A stretch of DNA of 64,000 nucleotides, from assembly GCA_000171835.1 (NCBI GenBank), contig ABHC01000016.1, positions 1-64,000 of the forward strand, read 5' to 3'. Position 1 is the stretch's first letter. Each line of letters starts with the position of its first letter. Positions 33,042 to 42,202 of the stretch are shown here, in pieces. The position numbers and the translations under genes are program-made. The notes beneath the pieces are model-generated. The model was given only the letters and a program-made list of their open reading frames with translations, ran no database searches and was not told where the DNA came from. Source of the DNA: an alpha proteobacterium BAL199. Its GTDB lineage: Bacteria; Pseudomonadota; Alphaproteobacteria; Thalassobaculales; Thalassobaculaceae.

Positions 33042-33986
33042 CTACCTCTGCAGACGCGGGTTCAACACGTCGCGCAACCGGTCGCCGACCAGATTGATGC
33101 TGACGATGGTCACCAGCAGAGCGATGCCCGGAAACGTACTGATCCAATACGACCCGCTCATGATGTATTCAAAGCCGTTCGAGATCAGCAAGCCCAGCGA
33201 CGGTTCGGTCTGCGGCAACCCCAGGCCGAGAAACGACAGCGTCGCCTCCAGCGAGATGGCATGCGCGGTCTGGACCGTACCGACCACGATGATCGGCGCC
33301 AGGCAGTTCGGCAGCAGGTGCCGGAACAGCACACGCCGATCGCCGAGCCCCAGGCTGGCCGCCGCCTCAACGTATTCCTTGCGTCGCTCGACCAGGGCCG
33401 ACCCGCGAATCGTGCGGGCGTAGTAGGCCCATTGCACGGCGACCAGGGCGACAATGATCTTGTCGATCCCTTTGCCCAACACCGCCAACAGGATCAGCGC
33501 CACCAGGATGGCCGGAAACGACAGCTGGATGTCGACCACCCGCATGATCAGGGTATCGACCCGGCCACCGTAGTAGGCAGCGGCCAGTCCCAGACTGCAG
33601 CCGATCAGCATGGCGATGGCGCCGCTGCCGATCCCAACGCCCAGGCTGATCCGCAGGCCGTAGATCATCGCGCTCAGCATGTCGCGGCCGAGGCCGTCGG
33701 TGCCGAGCCAAGCGGCCCGTCCGTCCATCATCGCCTCGCCGGGCGCCAGCCGGCTGTCCATGATGCTGACGGTCGCGAGATCATAGGGGTCGGTCGGCGC
33801 GATCAGCGGCCCCAGCAGCGCGATCAACGCAATCAACGCCACCGCGACCGTGCCGACAACCGCGACGGAACTCTCCCGGTAGTCCGAGACGAACCGGCGA
33901 AACGGCGTCTCAACACCGGAATCCGCTGACGCGGCTGCTGCCGGCGCGCGGTTCGGAAGGGTCGGGTCATCCTGAAGCGCGGTCAT
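33042..33986 (-). CDS. peptide ABC transporter permease (OppC/DppC-type)
   Basis: A 314-residue permease with about six helices. It has the N-terminal FVSDYRESSVAVVGTVAVALIALIALLGPL helix, APTDPYDL, WLGTDGLGRDMLSAMIYGLRISL, and the EAA loop YVEAAASLGLGDRRVLFRHLLPN that contacts the ATPases. The C-terminal helix ends FLGLGLPQTEPSLG and NLVGDRLRDVLNPRL. These are the hallmarks of the DppC subgroup. ATG 33986 overlaps the stop of the first permease gene as ATGA. Confidence 0.95.
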   Translation of the reverse strand: MTALQDDPTLPNRAPAAAASADSGVETPFRRFVSDYRESSVAVVGTVAVALIALIALLGPLIAPTDPYDLATVSIMDSRLAPGEAMMDGRAAWLGTDGLGRDMLSAMIYGLRISLGVGIGSGAIAMLIGCSLGLAAAYYGGRVDTLIMRVVDIQLSFPAILVALILLAVLGKGIDKIIVALVAVQWAYYARTIRGSALVERRKEYVEAAASLGLGDRRVLFRHLLPNCLAPIIVVGTVQTAHAISLEATLSFLGLGLPQTEPSLGLLISNGFEYIMSGSYWISTFPGIALLVTIVSINLVGDRLRDVLNPRLQR

Positions 33987-34963
33987 GACTTCATATCCTG
34001 CAGCCGGACCCGGGGGTCGAGAATCGAGTAGGCGATGTCCACGACCAGATTCAGGAAGACGAAGATCAGGACGATGATCATCAGGTAGGCGACGATCACC
34101 GGCCGGTCGAGGAAGCTGATCGACTCGATCAGCAGCTTGCCGATGCCCGGCCATGCAAACACCGTCTCGGTCACCACCGAAAACGCCACCAGGCCGCCGA
34201 ATTCCAGTCCCAGGACGGTCACCACCGGGATCAGGATGTTCTTCATGACATGGACCAGGATCACCCGGCTCTCGGACAATCCCTTGGCGCGGGCGAACTT
34301 GATGTAGTCCTGGTGCACAACCTCGCGCGCGCCGGCCCGGGACAACCGGATCACCAGCGACAACTTGAACAGCGCCAGATTAACCGCCGGCAGCAGGATG
34401 TGTGCCCAGCCGTCCAGGCTGAACAGGGTGGTCGGGAAGCCGAGGACGTAGGTGATCTCGTCCGATCGACCGGTCGACGGCAACCACCCGAGAATGACGG
34501 CGAACAGCAGGATCATCATGATGCCCACCCAGAAGGTCGGCAGACTGAACCCGAGGATCGAGCCTGTCATGATGGTCTTGGCAACCGGTGATTCCGGCCG
34601 CAAACCGGCCCAGGTTCCAAGCGGAATGCCAAAGAACACCGCGATCGCCAACGCCACGAACGCCAATTCCAGAGTGGCCGGCAGACGTTCAAGGATCAGT
34701 TGGAGCGCGGGTTCGTTGAACCGGAACGACTCTCCGAGATTGCCTGACAGCGCGCCGCCCAGGAACTGCAGGTACTGCATGTGGAACGGCTGATCGAGGC
34801 CGAGTTCGGCAATGACCCGCGCCCGCTCAGCCTGATCGGCGTCATCGGCCACCAGGATCTGCGTGGGATCGCCGACCACATAGACGCCCGCGAACACCAG
34901 GAACGACATGACCAGCACGACCAGCATCGCCTGCATCAGCCGTCGGATGATGAATACGCTCAA
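33983..34963 (-). CDS. peptide ABC transporter permease (OppB/DppB-type)
   Basis: The 326-residue permease begins MSVFIIRRLMQAMLVVLVMSFLVFAGVYV and has the DppB-type GDPTQILV stretch, the EAA loop FARAKGLSESRVILVHVMKN, and the C-terminal FSVVTETVFAWPGIGKLLIESI followed by a helix and VDIAYSILDPRVRL. Length and helix pattern are standard. The start appears to be TTG 34963, preceded by AGGGGA at good spacing; no ATG lies near. It lies about 103 bp after the substrate-binding protein gene. Confidence 0.93.
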   Translation of the reverse strand: MSVFIIRRLMQAMLVVLVMSFLVFAGVYVVGDPTQILVADDADQAERARVIAELGLDQPFHMQYLQFLGGALSGNLGESFRFNEPALQLILERLPATLELAFVALAIAVFFGIPLGTWAGLRPESPVAKTIMTGSILGFSLPTFWVGIMMILLFAVILGWLPSTGRSDEITYVLGFPTTLFSLDGWAHILLPAVNLALFKLSLVIRLSRAGAREVVHQDYIKFARAKGLSESRVILVHVMKNILIPVVTVLGLEFGGLVAFSVVTETVFAWPGIGKLLIESISFLDRPVIVAYLMIIVLIFVFLNLVVDIAYSILDPRVRLQDMKS

Positions 34964-35066
34964 TCCCCTAGCCTCCGGCCGGAATCGCGGTCACGTCCTT
35001 TCAACACGGACGCTAACGGAAGGCGGCGGCGCGGAACCGAATGACCTTCGGCTCCGCGCCCCACAC

Positions 35067-36680
35067 TTACTTCTTGTAGACGTCGTACGCGACCGTCCGC
35101 TCGTCGGTGCGCGCATGGTAGGCAAGGCCCTTGCGGGTCGCCCAGGTGTTGACCTGATAGTGCAGCGGAATGATGCCCATGTCCTGGCCGATGCCGATGT
35201 CGGTGGCCTCGGCCAGCAGCGCCCCGCGTTGCTTGTCATCGACCGTTGCCAAAGCCGCGACCAGCGCCTCATCCATCTTCGGATTGGAATGGCGCCCCCG
35301 GTTGGAAGCGCCGAAGCCCTTCTTAGGATCGAAGGTTGCCAGCAGCGACTTCAACGGCGACGACGCCTCGCCGGTGCCCGAACCCCAACCGACCAGGATG
35401 AAGCTGAACTCCGGCGACTTGTCCGGCCCACCCTTCGAGGCCCGTGAGAAGAAGACGTTCTTCGTCATCGTCTCGACCTTGGTCGGGATACCGTTGGCGG
35501 TCAGCATCTGACCGATCGCCTCGCAGATCTTGGAGTCGTTGATGTAGCGATCATTCGGGCCGTGGATGGTCAAGCCAAAGCCGTCACCCCATCCGGCCTC
35601 TGCCAGCAGCTTCTTGGCCGCCTTGGGATCGTAAGGGTCGGCCGTCAGGTTCGGCGACCGGCCGAAAAAGCCGTCGGGCAGCAACTGACCGGCCGGAAGC
35701 GCCACGCCTTCCATCACCCGATCGACGATCGCCTGGCGATTGATCATCAAGGACAACGCCTTGCGGACCTTGGGATCCAGCAACGGGTTCTTGTCCAGCG
35801 GCTTGCCGTCGACCGTGGTCACGAACGGCGATTTCTCGCGGAACTGGTCTAGGTGCAGATAAATCACCCGATTCGAGACGCCCTGGGACAACGCTACCGA
35901 AGAGTCCTTCTTCAGACGTGCAATATCCACGGTCGGCACGTTGTCGATCATGTCGACGTCGCCCGCCATCAGCGCGGCAACCCGCGCCGGCTGTGCCGGG
36001 ATAAATTTGAATGTGACATTGTCGAACGGCTGTTTCAGGCCGCCATTGTACTTGTCGAACTTCTTCAGGGTGACGCGTTCGCCCTTCTTCCATTCGACGA
36101 AGCGGAACGGCCCTGTACCGATGGTAGCGGTGCCATCGTTGAAGTCTTTTGCCTCGATACCCTTGTTCTTCGCCGGGTCGCCGGTGCCCTTGGCCCCCGA
36201 CGACATCATCATCACCGTCGTCAGATCGTTCGGCATCAGCGGATAGGGCGCCTCGGTCGCGATGCGGACCGTGAGGTCGTCGACCTTGGTGACCGTCTTG
36301 CCTTTGGTATAGGTGCGGAACGACGAGTTGCCGCCCTCGTACTGGTCGGCGCGCGCGAAGGAGAAAATCACGTCGTCAGCCGTGAAGGCGCTGCCGTCGT
36401 GGAAGGTCGTGTCCTTGCGCAGCTTCAACTCCCACACCGTGTCAGAGACGGCCTTCCATTCGGTGGCCAATCCCGGGATGAGTTGCTGATTGGCGTCGAA
36501 CTCGACGAGTCGCTCGAACATGTGCCCGATCAGGGCATTGTTCGGCCCGAGGTTGTGAAAATACGGATCCATGGACGACGGCTCCGCCGCCAGACCAATC
36601 GTGATGTCCTCCGCATATACCGGAGTGGTGAACGCGCCGAACGCGATCGCGACGGCCCCTAGCCGACGTATCATGGTCAT
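35067..36680 (-). CDS. peptide/nickel ABC transporter substrate-binding protein (SBP family 5)
   Basis: The 537-residue periplasmic protein has a signal peptide (MTMIRRLGAVAIAFGAFTTPVYA, cleaved before ED) and the family 5 solute-binding features. These include AAEPSSMDPYFHNLGPNNAL, WELKLRKDTTFHDGSAFTADDVIFSF, ATIGTGPFRFVEWKKGERVTL, and later MINRQAIVDRVMEGVALP and LLAEAGWGDGFGLTI. These bind short peptides or similar ligands; neighbouring deacylases hint at N-acyl amino acids. GGAGG sits upstream of ATG 36680. It heads the operon 28603-36680 and faces a divergent LysR gene. Confidence 0.94.
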   Translation of the reverse strand: MTMIRRLGAVAIAFGAFTTPVYAEDITIGLAAEPSSMDPYFHNLGPNNALIGHMFERLVEFDANQQLIPGLATEWKAVSDTVWELKLRKDTTFHDGSAFTADDVIFSFARADQYEGGNSSFRTYTKGKTVTKVDDLTVRIATEAPYPLMPNDLTTVMMMSSGAKGTGDPAKNKGIEAKDFNDGTATIGTGPFRFVEWKKGERVTLKKFDKYNGGLKQPFDNVTFKFIPAQPARVAALMAGDVDMIDNVPTVDIARLKKDSSVALSQGVSNRVIYLHLDQFREKSPFVTTVDGKPLDKNPLLDPKVRKALSLMINRQAIVDRVMEGVALPAGQLLPDGFFGRSPNLTADPYDPKAAKKLLAEAGWGDGFGLTIHGPNDRYINDSKICEAIGQMLTANGIPTKVETMTKNVFFSRASKGGPDKSPEFSFILVGWGSGTGEASSPLKSLLATFDPKKGFGASNRGRHSNPKMDEALVAALATVDDKQRGALLAEATDIGIGQDMGIIPLHYQVNTWATRKGLAYHARTDERTVAYDVYKK

Positions 36681-36829
36681 GCCTGCCTCCATCTGTTCCA
36701 ACCATTTGGTAGTCTTTTTGCGATCCGTCACGACCAGATTCGGACGCGGGAACGAAGGTCGAGCATGGCGGAATTAGGACAGATCGACAATCCCGACACG
36801 CCTGTCGATCAGCCTTCAAGGGCATAGGA

Positions 36830-36848
36830 CTATACTATTTTGATATAG
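36830..36848. promoter_or_regulatory. inverted repeat in the LysR/ABC divergent promoter region
   Basis: CTATA-N9-TATAG is a 5-bp dyad in an AT-rich patch of the 235-bp gap between the binding-protein gene and the LysR gene. The spacing fits the T-N11-A type sites that LysR regulators use. This makes it a candidate site for the neighbouring regulator, by analogy only. Confidence 0.4.
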
Positions 36849-36915
36849 ATTTTCAGACGACCATACGCCTCAAATATACATTCAATCTCGGCACCCAAGG
36901 CACCGGAGCTGCCCA

Positions 36916-37836
36916 ATGGCGACCAATACCTGGCCGAACCTGCGCGCCATCGAAGCACTGCGCGCCACGATCGTCACCGGGACTACCACCGCGGCGGGAC
37001 AGCGGCTCGGCATCAGCCAGCCTGCCGTGAGCCGGCTGCTCGGGCAGTTGGAGGCGCGCATGGGACGCCCGCTGTTCGAACGCCGCGGAGGCCGGTTGCT
37101 GCCGACCGCCGAAGGCCTGGCCTTGAACTCCGAGTTGGATCCGTTGTTCGAGGGATTGGCCCGATTGACCGAGGGACGATGGGCCCAACCGGCAGGAGGA
37201 TCGTTACGCGTGGTGGCGCCACCCACGCTGGGCGGCGGCTTTCTGCAACAGGCCCTGGCCGAGTTTGCCGGCGTGCATGCCGATCTGCGGGTCTACCTGG
37301 AAATCGCCTCGTCGGACCAGGTGATCGCCCAGGTGTCCGAAGGTCGGGCCGATATCGGACTGACCGACCTGAAGATGCTGCACGACCGCATCAATCTCGT
37401 GCCGTTTCGCCGGGCACGGGCGCATGTGGTGCTGCCGAACGACCATCCGCTCAGCAACCGGACCGTGCTGACGCCTTCCGATGTGGCCGACCAGCCCTTT
37501 GTTGCGCTGACGGTCCGGCATTCGGTCGCTCAGATCGTCGAACAGCGGTTCGCCGAAGCCGGTGTCGCACGCCGCGTGGTCGCCGAGACCACGACTTCAG
37601 TTTCGGCCTGCGCGTTCGTTCGGGCCGGAATGGGCATTGCCATCATGAATCCGTTTCCAGTAATCCGGTATGACTGGGTGGCCCGGCATCTGGTGTTTGT
37701 TCCGCTGGAGCCGGCGATCGACTACCTCACCTCGATCGTCCTTCCGACCCGTACGGCACCGGCGCCGTCGAGACGCCGGTTCGTCGAGTTCCTGCGCCAG
37801 ACCTTGCCGTCCGATGCCTGGTCCGATCGGGCCTGA
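36916..37836 (+). CDS. LysR-family transcriptional regulator
   Basis: A 306-residue LysR-type regulator. The helix-turn-helix covers about residues 8-66 (LRAIEALRATIVTGTTTAAGQRLGISQPAVSRLLGQLE, with RRGGRLLPTAEG). The ligand-binding domain follows from about residue 95 (GSLRVVAPPTLGGGFLQQALAEF, GRADIGLTDL, VRAGMGIAIMNPF). It is transcribed away from the peptide-import operon and is likely its regulator, with the ligand perhaps a substrate amino acid or peptide. ATG 36916 follows CCGGAGCTGCCC. Promoters share the gap 36681-36915. Confidence 0.92.
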   Translation: MATNTWPNLRAIEALRATIVTGTTTAAGQRLGISQPAVSRLLGQLEARMGRPLFERRGGRLLPTAEGLALNSELDPLFEGLARLTEGRWAQPAGGSLRVVAPPTLGGGFLQQALAEFAGVHADLRVYLEIASSDQVIAQVSEGRADIGLTDLKMLHDRINLVPFRRARAHVVLPNDHPLSNRTVLTPSDVADQPFVALTVRHSVAQIVEQRFAEAGVARRVVAETTTSVSACAFVRAGMGIAIMNPFPVIRYDWVARHLVFVPLEPAIDYLTSIVLPTRTAPAPSRRRFVEFLRQTLPSDAWSDRA

Positions 37837-38015
37837 CCACCGGACAAGGCGACGCACTGGGACGCTCCCGGCTGGCCAAGGCCTCCGCCGTCACATAACC
37901 TAGGCAACCATTCAACTGTCCCTATTGCATCGCTTGACCGACACCTCAGCCGACACTCCGCCCGTCGAGCCCGGACGCCCGACACCTGCTTCCCACGCGC
38001 ATACGGACGCTGCTG

Positions 38016-38984
38016 ATGACCGCTGATTCCGCTCGCCTTACCCCATGGCCCGTCGAGCTCAGGGCCCCGGACATCGACCCCTATCGGAATGGCAACACCG
38101 ACGTTCCGTTTTTCTGGAGCTTCGACAGCGGCCAGCCGGGACCGCATGTCATGGTGACGGCAGTCGTTCACGGCAACGAACTGTGCGGCGCCCGGGTCAT
38201 CGACCGACTGCTGCGCGAACAGCTGCGGCCGGGTCGTGGCCGACTGACGTTCGGGTTCTGCAACGTCGCGGCCTATGTGGCGTTTGACCCGGTCTATCCG
38301 ACCCTGTCGCGCTTCGTGGACGAGGATTTCAACCGCATCTGGGACCAACCGACACTGAACGGCGGGCGGTCATCGATCGAATTGGCCCGAGCAAGGGCGA
38401 TCCGACCGATGCTCGACACTGTCGATGTCCTGCTCGACCTTCATTCGATGCAGAACGCAACCGAGCCGCTGATCCTAGCGGGAGCCTGCCAGAAGGGTCT
38501 CGACCTAGCCCGGCGCGTCGGATACCCGGCGACCACCGTCATCGATGCCGGGCACGCCGCCGGTGCGCGCATGCGCGACTACTCGTTCTTCCAGGACCCG
38601 TCAGACCCGCGTTCAGCCCTGCTGGTCGAATGCGGACAGCACTGGGCCCAGTCGTCGGAGACCGTCGCCCTGGAGACCACCCTGCGCTTCCTGCTCGCCA
38701 GCGAAACCGTGGACCGGGCGGCGATAGAGCAGTGGCTCGGGCCGGAGCCTGAGTCGCAGCGGGTGATCCAGATTACCCAGCCGGTGACGGTTCGCACCGA
38801 CGGCTTCGCGTTCGTCGAGCCCTATGTCGGCATGGAATGCATTCGCAGAGCCGGCACAGTCATCGCCCACGACGGCGACCAGACAATCGTCACGCCGTAC
38901 GACGACTGCATCCTGATCATGCCGTCGCGCCGGCTCTCCGTCGGCCAGACCGCGGTACGCTTGGGTCGGTTCGTCGATGACTGA
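38016..38984 (+). CDS. succinylglutamate desuccinylase/aspartoacylase-family zinc hydrolase
   Basis: The 322-residue protein is a zinc carboxypeptidase-fold deacylase of the AstE/AspA type. Zinc ligands are seen in VVHGNELCGARVID (His, Glu) and in LLDLHSMQNATEP (His); FVDEDFNRIWD has the substrate-binding Asn-Arg pair. The C-terminal beta domain follows (TVRTDGFAFVEPYVGMEC). It could free an amino acid from an N-acyl derivative, in line with the two other deacylases in this area. ATG 38016 overlaps no gene; its stop overlaps the next start (ATG 38977). Confidence 0.85.
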   Translation: MTADSARLTPWPVELRAPDIDPYRNGNTDVPFFWSFDSGQPGPHVMVTAVVHGNELCGARVIDRLLREQLRPGRGRLTFGFCNVAAYVAFDPVYPTLSRFVDEDFNRIWDQPTLNGGRSSIELARARAIRPMLDTVDVLLDLHSMQNATEPLILAGACQKGLDLARRVGYPATTVIDAGHAAGARMRDYSFFQDPSDPRSALLVECGQHWAQSSETVALETTLRFLLASETVDRAAIEQWLGPEPESQRVIQITQPVTVRTDGFAFVEPYVGMECIRRAGTVIAHDGDQTIVTPYDDCILIMPSRRLSVGQTAVRLGRFVDD

Positions 38985-40080
38985 CACTGCGGACCAGCAA
39001 CGGCCGGAAAACGCCGGCGGCGACCGCATGACTGCCGGACGCCCGAAGGGGTCCATGGCACTTGCCCTCGCCCTCGGCACCGCCGGCGGTTTGCTGTTCG
39101 CGTGGGCGAAGCTCCCGCTGCCCTGGATGATGGGCGCCATGGTGGCAACGACCATCGCGTCCGTCGCCGGAGCCAACATCCGCGTCGACTATCGCCTTCG
39201 GACCGTGATGATTGCAATTCTCGGCATCATGCTCGGCAGCGCGTTCCAGCCATCGTTGATCGATCGGATTGGCGAATGGACCATCACCATCGCCGGCCTG
39301 CTGGTTTACGCCATCGTGGCCGGTAGCCTGTGCACTTGGTACTTCCGCAAGGCCGCGGGATACGACGCGGTGACGTCCTACTTCGCGTCGTCGCCCGGCG
39401 GGTTGAATGAGATGGTGATCGTCGGCCGTGAAATGGGCGGTGACGATCGGATTATCGCGCTGACCCACTCGGCGCGCATCCTGCTCGTCGTGATGACGCT
39501 GCCGTTCCTGTTTCAATTGTTCACCGACTACACCCCGGCTGCCGGCCTGCTGCCACGCGGTGGGTCGATCGACATGCCCTTGCTTGATTGGGCCATTCTC
39601 GCCGGGTGCGGCGTGGTCGGCGCGATCGTGGCCAAGCGCCTGAGAATCCCGGCCGCCGTCCTGATCGGCCCGATGCTCCTGTCCGCCGGGATCCATGTGG
39701 CCGGCGTCACCCAGGCGACCCCGCCGAGCCTCCTGGTCGCCATCGCACAGGTGGTGATGGGAACCGGCATCGGTTGCCGGTTCGCCGGAACCGCGGTGCG
39801 CGACATCGTGAAGGTCGTCGGCGTCTCCATAGGATCGACGGTGATCCTGCTGGTCCTCGGCGTGCTGTTCGGGTTTGCCCTCCAGCAGATCACCGACGTG
39901 CCGTGGTTCGTGCTGGTCCTCGCCTACGCGCCGGGGGGGCTCGCGGAAATGAGCCTGGTCGCCCTGGCGCTGGGCCGCGATGTCGCGTTCGTCGCAACCC
40001 ACCACATCTTCCGCATCGGTTTCATCGTGATCCTGGCACCTTTGGCGTTTCGGATCATGCGACGCACCGGACGGGTCTAG
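38977..40080 (+). CDS. AbrB-family integral membrane protein
   Basis: The 367-residue membrane protein has about ten helices in two repeats, the architecture of the AbrB (ammonia monooxygenase-like, PF05145) family. The two repeat cores are visible: KLPLPWMMGAMVATTIASVAG with FASSPGGLNEMVIVGREMGGD, and RIPAAVLIGPMLLSAG with LAYAPGGLAEMSLVALALGRD. The SPGGLNEM/APGGLAEM pair is diagnostic. Substrate unknown. It starts inside the last codons of the deacylase gene, so the two are translationally coupled and may act on and move the same compound. Confidence 0.88.
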   Translation: MTDTADQQRPENAGGDRMTAGRPKGSMALALALGTAGGLLFAWAKLPLPWMMGAMVATTIASVAGANIRVDYRLRTVMIAILGIMLGSAFQPSLIDRIGEWTITIAGLLVYAIVAGSLCTWYFRKAAGYDAVTSYFASSPGGLNEMVIVGREMGGDDRIIALTHSARILLVVMTLPFLFQLFTDYTPAAGLLPRGGSIDMPLLDWAILAGCGVVGAIVAKRLRIPAAVLIGPMLLSAGIHVAGVTQATPPSLLVAIAQVVMGTGIGCRFAGTAVRDIVKVVGVSIGSTVILLVLGVLFGFALQQITDVPWFVLVLAYAPGGLAEMSLVALALGRDVAFVATHHIFRIGFIVILAPLAFRIMRRTGRV

Positions 40081-40096
40081 CGGCCGTCGAGCACTC

Positions 40097-41149
40097 TTAC
40101 TTCGCCGTCAGGATCGCGATGACGCGCTTGGCGAACTCCTCGTCCGCCGCAGCCGCCACCTTCCGGTCATTTGCGACGTGCGAGATCACCAGAAGCTGTC
40201 CGGACAGGTGCGGGTAGAAGGCAAAGACTTCGGTCACCCCCTTGCCATCTCCGATGTCCGAGCAGCGGATCTCGACTCGCTTGACCTGGATGGCGGTACC
40301 GGGCAGCGCGCGGGCGTCCGCCGACGACGTCATCTCGCCTTTGCATTTCGGCTTCTTCTGCTGAACCAGATTGTCGCGCAGAGCCTCGGCGTCGGGATTC
40401 GAACCCACTCCGGTGGCAAGGCCCATTCCATCGGTGACGTTCCAGAGAAGAGCTGCGTTCCACTTGCGCATCGCCTCGGGAAGGTTTTCTGGAACAGTAA
40501 AGAACCCGGGCTTCCCGCTGGTCACGACCTGCCCGGCGAAGTCCCGGGGCGACAGTGCGAGCAGGTCCATGCCCTTAGCTCGCTTGGCGGGGCCCGCTGG
40601 CTTGGCTGCGCCGGCAGCCGGCTTGGTGGGCTTGGCGGTTGCAGGCGCCCCGGACGCGCTCTGCGACCAGCATTGATCGAGTTCACCGATCGCCTTGAAG
40701 GTCCCGGTCAGCTTGAAGTCGATTGCCTGGGTGGCCGTGGTGACGTGAAGCACGTTGCCGCGCTTCAACGCCTCGGCCAATGCCGCTCCATCCGCTCCGA
40801 ACTGGGCGGCCATCGCATCTCTTGAGACGACCTGAAAGTCCCCAGTGCGCTTGGCGCCACCGTCGACCCAGAGCGTCACATGCTGCGCTGTATTCGGCTG
40901 CAGCTCCCACGCCTTGTTCAGCAGCCAGATCTCGAACGCACCGTCGACCGATCGGCCGAACCCGAGGCGCATGCCATTGGGGTGCTCGGAGGTCATGACG
41001 CAGCGCTCGAACTTACCGCTGTTGCTGGCGTAAGCGCTGCCGGTCCATGGTCCGCTTTCGAACTTGGCAAAAGCGGGTGCGGAAAAGCCCATTACCAGGA
41101 TGGCGGCCGTCAACCAACTCCCCGCCATCCACCGTATTACCGACGCCAT
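40097..41149 (-). CDS. secreted protein of unknown function
   Basis: The 350-residue product has a signal peptide (MASVIRWMAGSWLTAAILVMGFSAPAFA). Then follow two similar-sized domains joined by an Ala/Pro/Lys-rich linker around residues 165-195 (ATAKPTKPAAGAAKPAGPAKRAKG). The first domain has VMTSEHPNGMRLGFGRSVDGAFEIWLLNKAW. The second has NVTDGMGLATGVGSNPDAEALRDN with two Cys. I do not recognise a family. GGAGAG lies about nine bases ahead of ATG 41149. It converges on the AbrB-family gene. Confidence 0.7.
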   Translation of the reverse strand: MASVIRWMAGSWLTAAILVMGFSAPAFAKFESGPWTGSAYASNSGKFERCVMTSEHPNGMRLGFGRSVDGAFEIWLLNKAWELQPNTAQHVTLWVDGGAKRTGDFQVVSRDAMAAQFGADGAALAEALKRGNVLHVTTATQAIDFKLTGTFKAIGELDQCWSQSASGAPATAKPTKPAAGAAKPAGPAKRAKGMDLLALSPRDFAGQVVTSGKPGFFTVPENLPEAMRKWNAALLWNVTDGMGLATGVGSNPDAEALRDNLVQQKKPKCKGEMTSSADARALPGTAIQVKRVEIRCSDIGDGKGVTEVFAFYPHLSGQLLVISHVANDRKVAAAADEEFAKRVIAILTAK

Positions 41150-41206
41150 AAACCGTCTCTCCGTTGCACACAGCAAAGTCGCGGGCGCGATTGGCGCACC
41201 CAATTG

Positions 41207-42007
41207 TTACGCAAATTTGGCAGTGATCCCACCATCGACCACCAGTTCCGCCGCGGTCACGTACTTGGCCTCATCCGAGACCAGGAACAAGGCCGCGTTC
41301 GCGACATCCCACGCATCACCCATTTTGCCGGTCGGGCATTGGGCGTCGCGCAACCGAACCATCTCCGCAGAGTCGCCCTTGGCATAGGCGTCGGGCAGGC
41401 CGGCAAAGATCAGCGGCGTGTTCATCAATCCCGGCAGAATGCAATTCGACCGGATCCCTTGCCCGGCATACTGCAGCGCGATCGCCCGGCTGAACGGGAT
41501 CAACGCGCCCTTGGTGGTGGAATAGGTGATGTAGTCGACGCCGGTGTATCGAATTCCGGCAATCGACGAAATGTTGACGATGGCGCCGCCACCACGCTTG
41601 AGCATCTCGGGTATCACGGCCTTGCAGACCAGGAACGCGCTCTTCAGGTTCACGTCTGCAACCAGATCCCACTCCGCCTCGTCGACTTCCACCGGACCGC
41701 CGACCCGGACGATCCCGACATTGTTGTCGAGAATGTCGATACCGCCGAACGCTTCGACAGCCGTTCCGACCATCGCATCGACCTGATCCTTGCGGGAGAC
41801 ATCGCAGACGACGGCGATCGCTTCGTGCCCCTCACCGACGATGATCGAGCGGGTTTCCTCGGCAGCCGCCGGGTTGACGTCGACGCACACCACCTTGGCA
41901 CCCTCGCGGGCGAACAGCACCGACGTTGCTTTGCCGTTGCCCCAGCCTGGACCGATCGACCCTGCACCGGTCACAACCGCCACCTTGCCGTCCAGCCGCC
42001 CGGCCAT
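41207..42007 (-). CDS. SDR-family NAD(P)-dependent oxidoreductase
   Basis: A 266-residue short-chain dehydrogenase. The nucleotide loop VVTGAGSIGPGWGNGKATS is extended compared with standard SDRs, and VCVDVNPAAAEE suggests NAD preference. The usual NNAG motif is replaced by DNNVGI. The active site reads NISSIAG and YITYSTTKGAL (Ser, Tyr, Lys). The end matches SDRs with LVVDGGIT. GGAGAAGCG lies before ATG 42007. It diverges from the ChrA-type transporter gene across 195 bp. Substrate unknown. Confidence 0.9.
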   Translation of the reverse strand: MAGRLDGKVAVVTGAGSIGPGWGNGKATSVLFAREGAKVVCVDVNPAAAEETRSIIVGEGHEAIAVVCDVSRKDQVDAMVGTAVEAFGGIDILDNNVGIVRVGGPVEVDEAEWDLVADVNLKSAFLVCKAVIPEMLKRGGGAIVNISSIAGIRYTGVDYITYSTTKGALIPFSRAIALQYAGQGIRSNCILPGLMNTPLIFAGLPDAYAKGDSAEMVRLRDAQCPTGKMGDAWDVANAALFLVSDEAKYVTAAELVVDGGITAKFA

Positions 42008-42202
42008 TCGCTTCTCCGCTGCCCTGATTCGCGGCGGCATATTGCCTTGTTGCGTTGCGAAACGCGATATCTGCTTGAAACACAACGTTCGAAGTCCCTT
42101 TATCCGTTCACTCCCGGGACGCCAAAGGATACCGTCACTCGCCGGCACCCAGTGCCGAGGATCGCTCTGCACGGCCATGACCTGCAGGCGAAGGAGGGCA
42201 GG

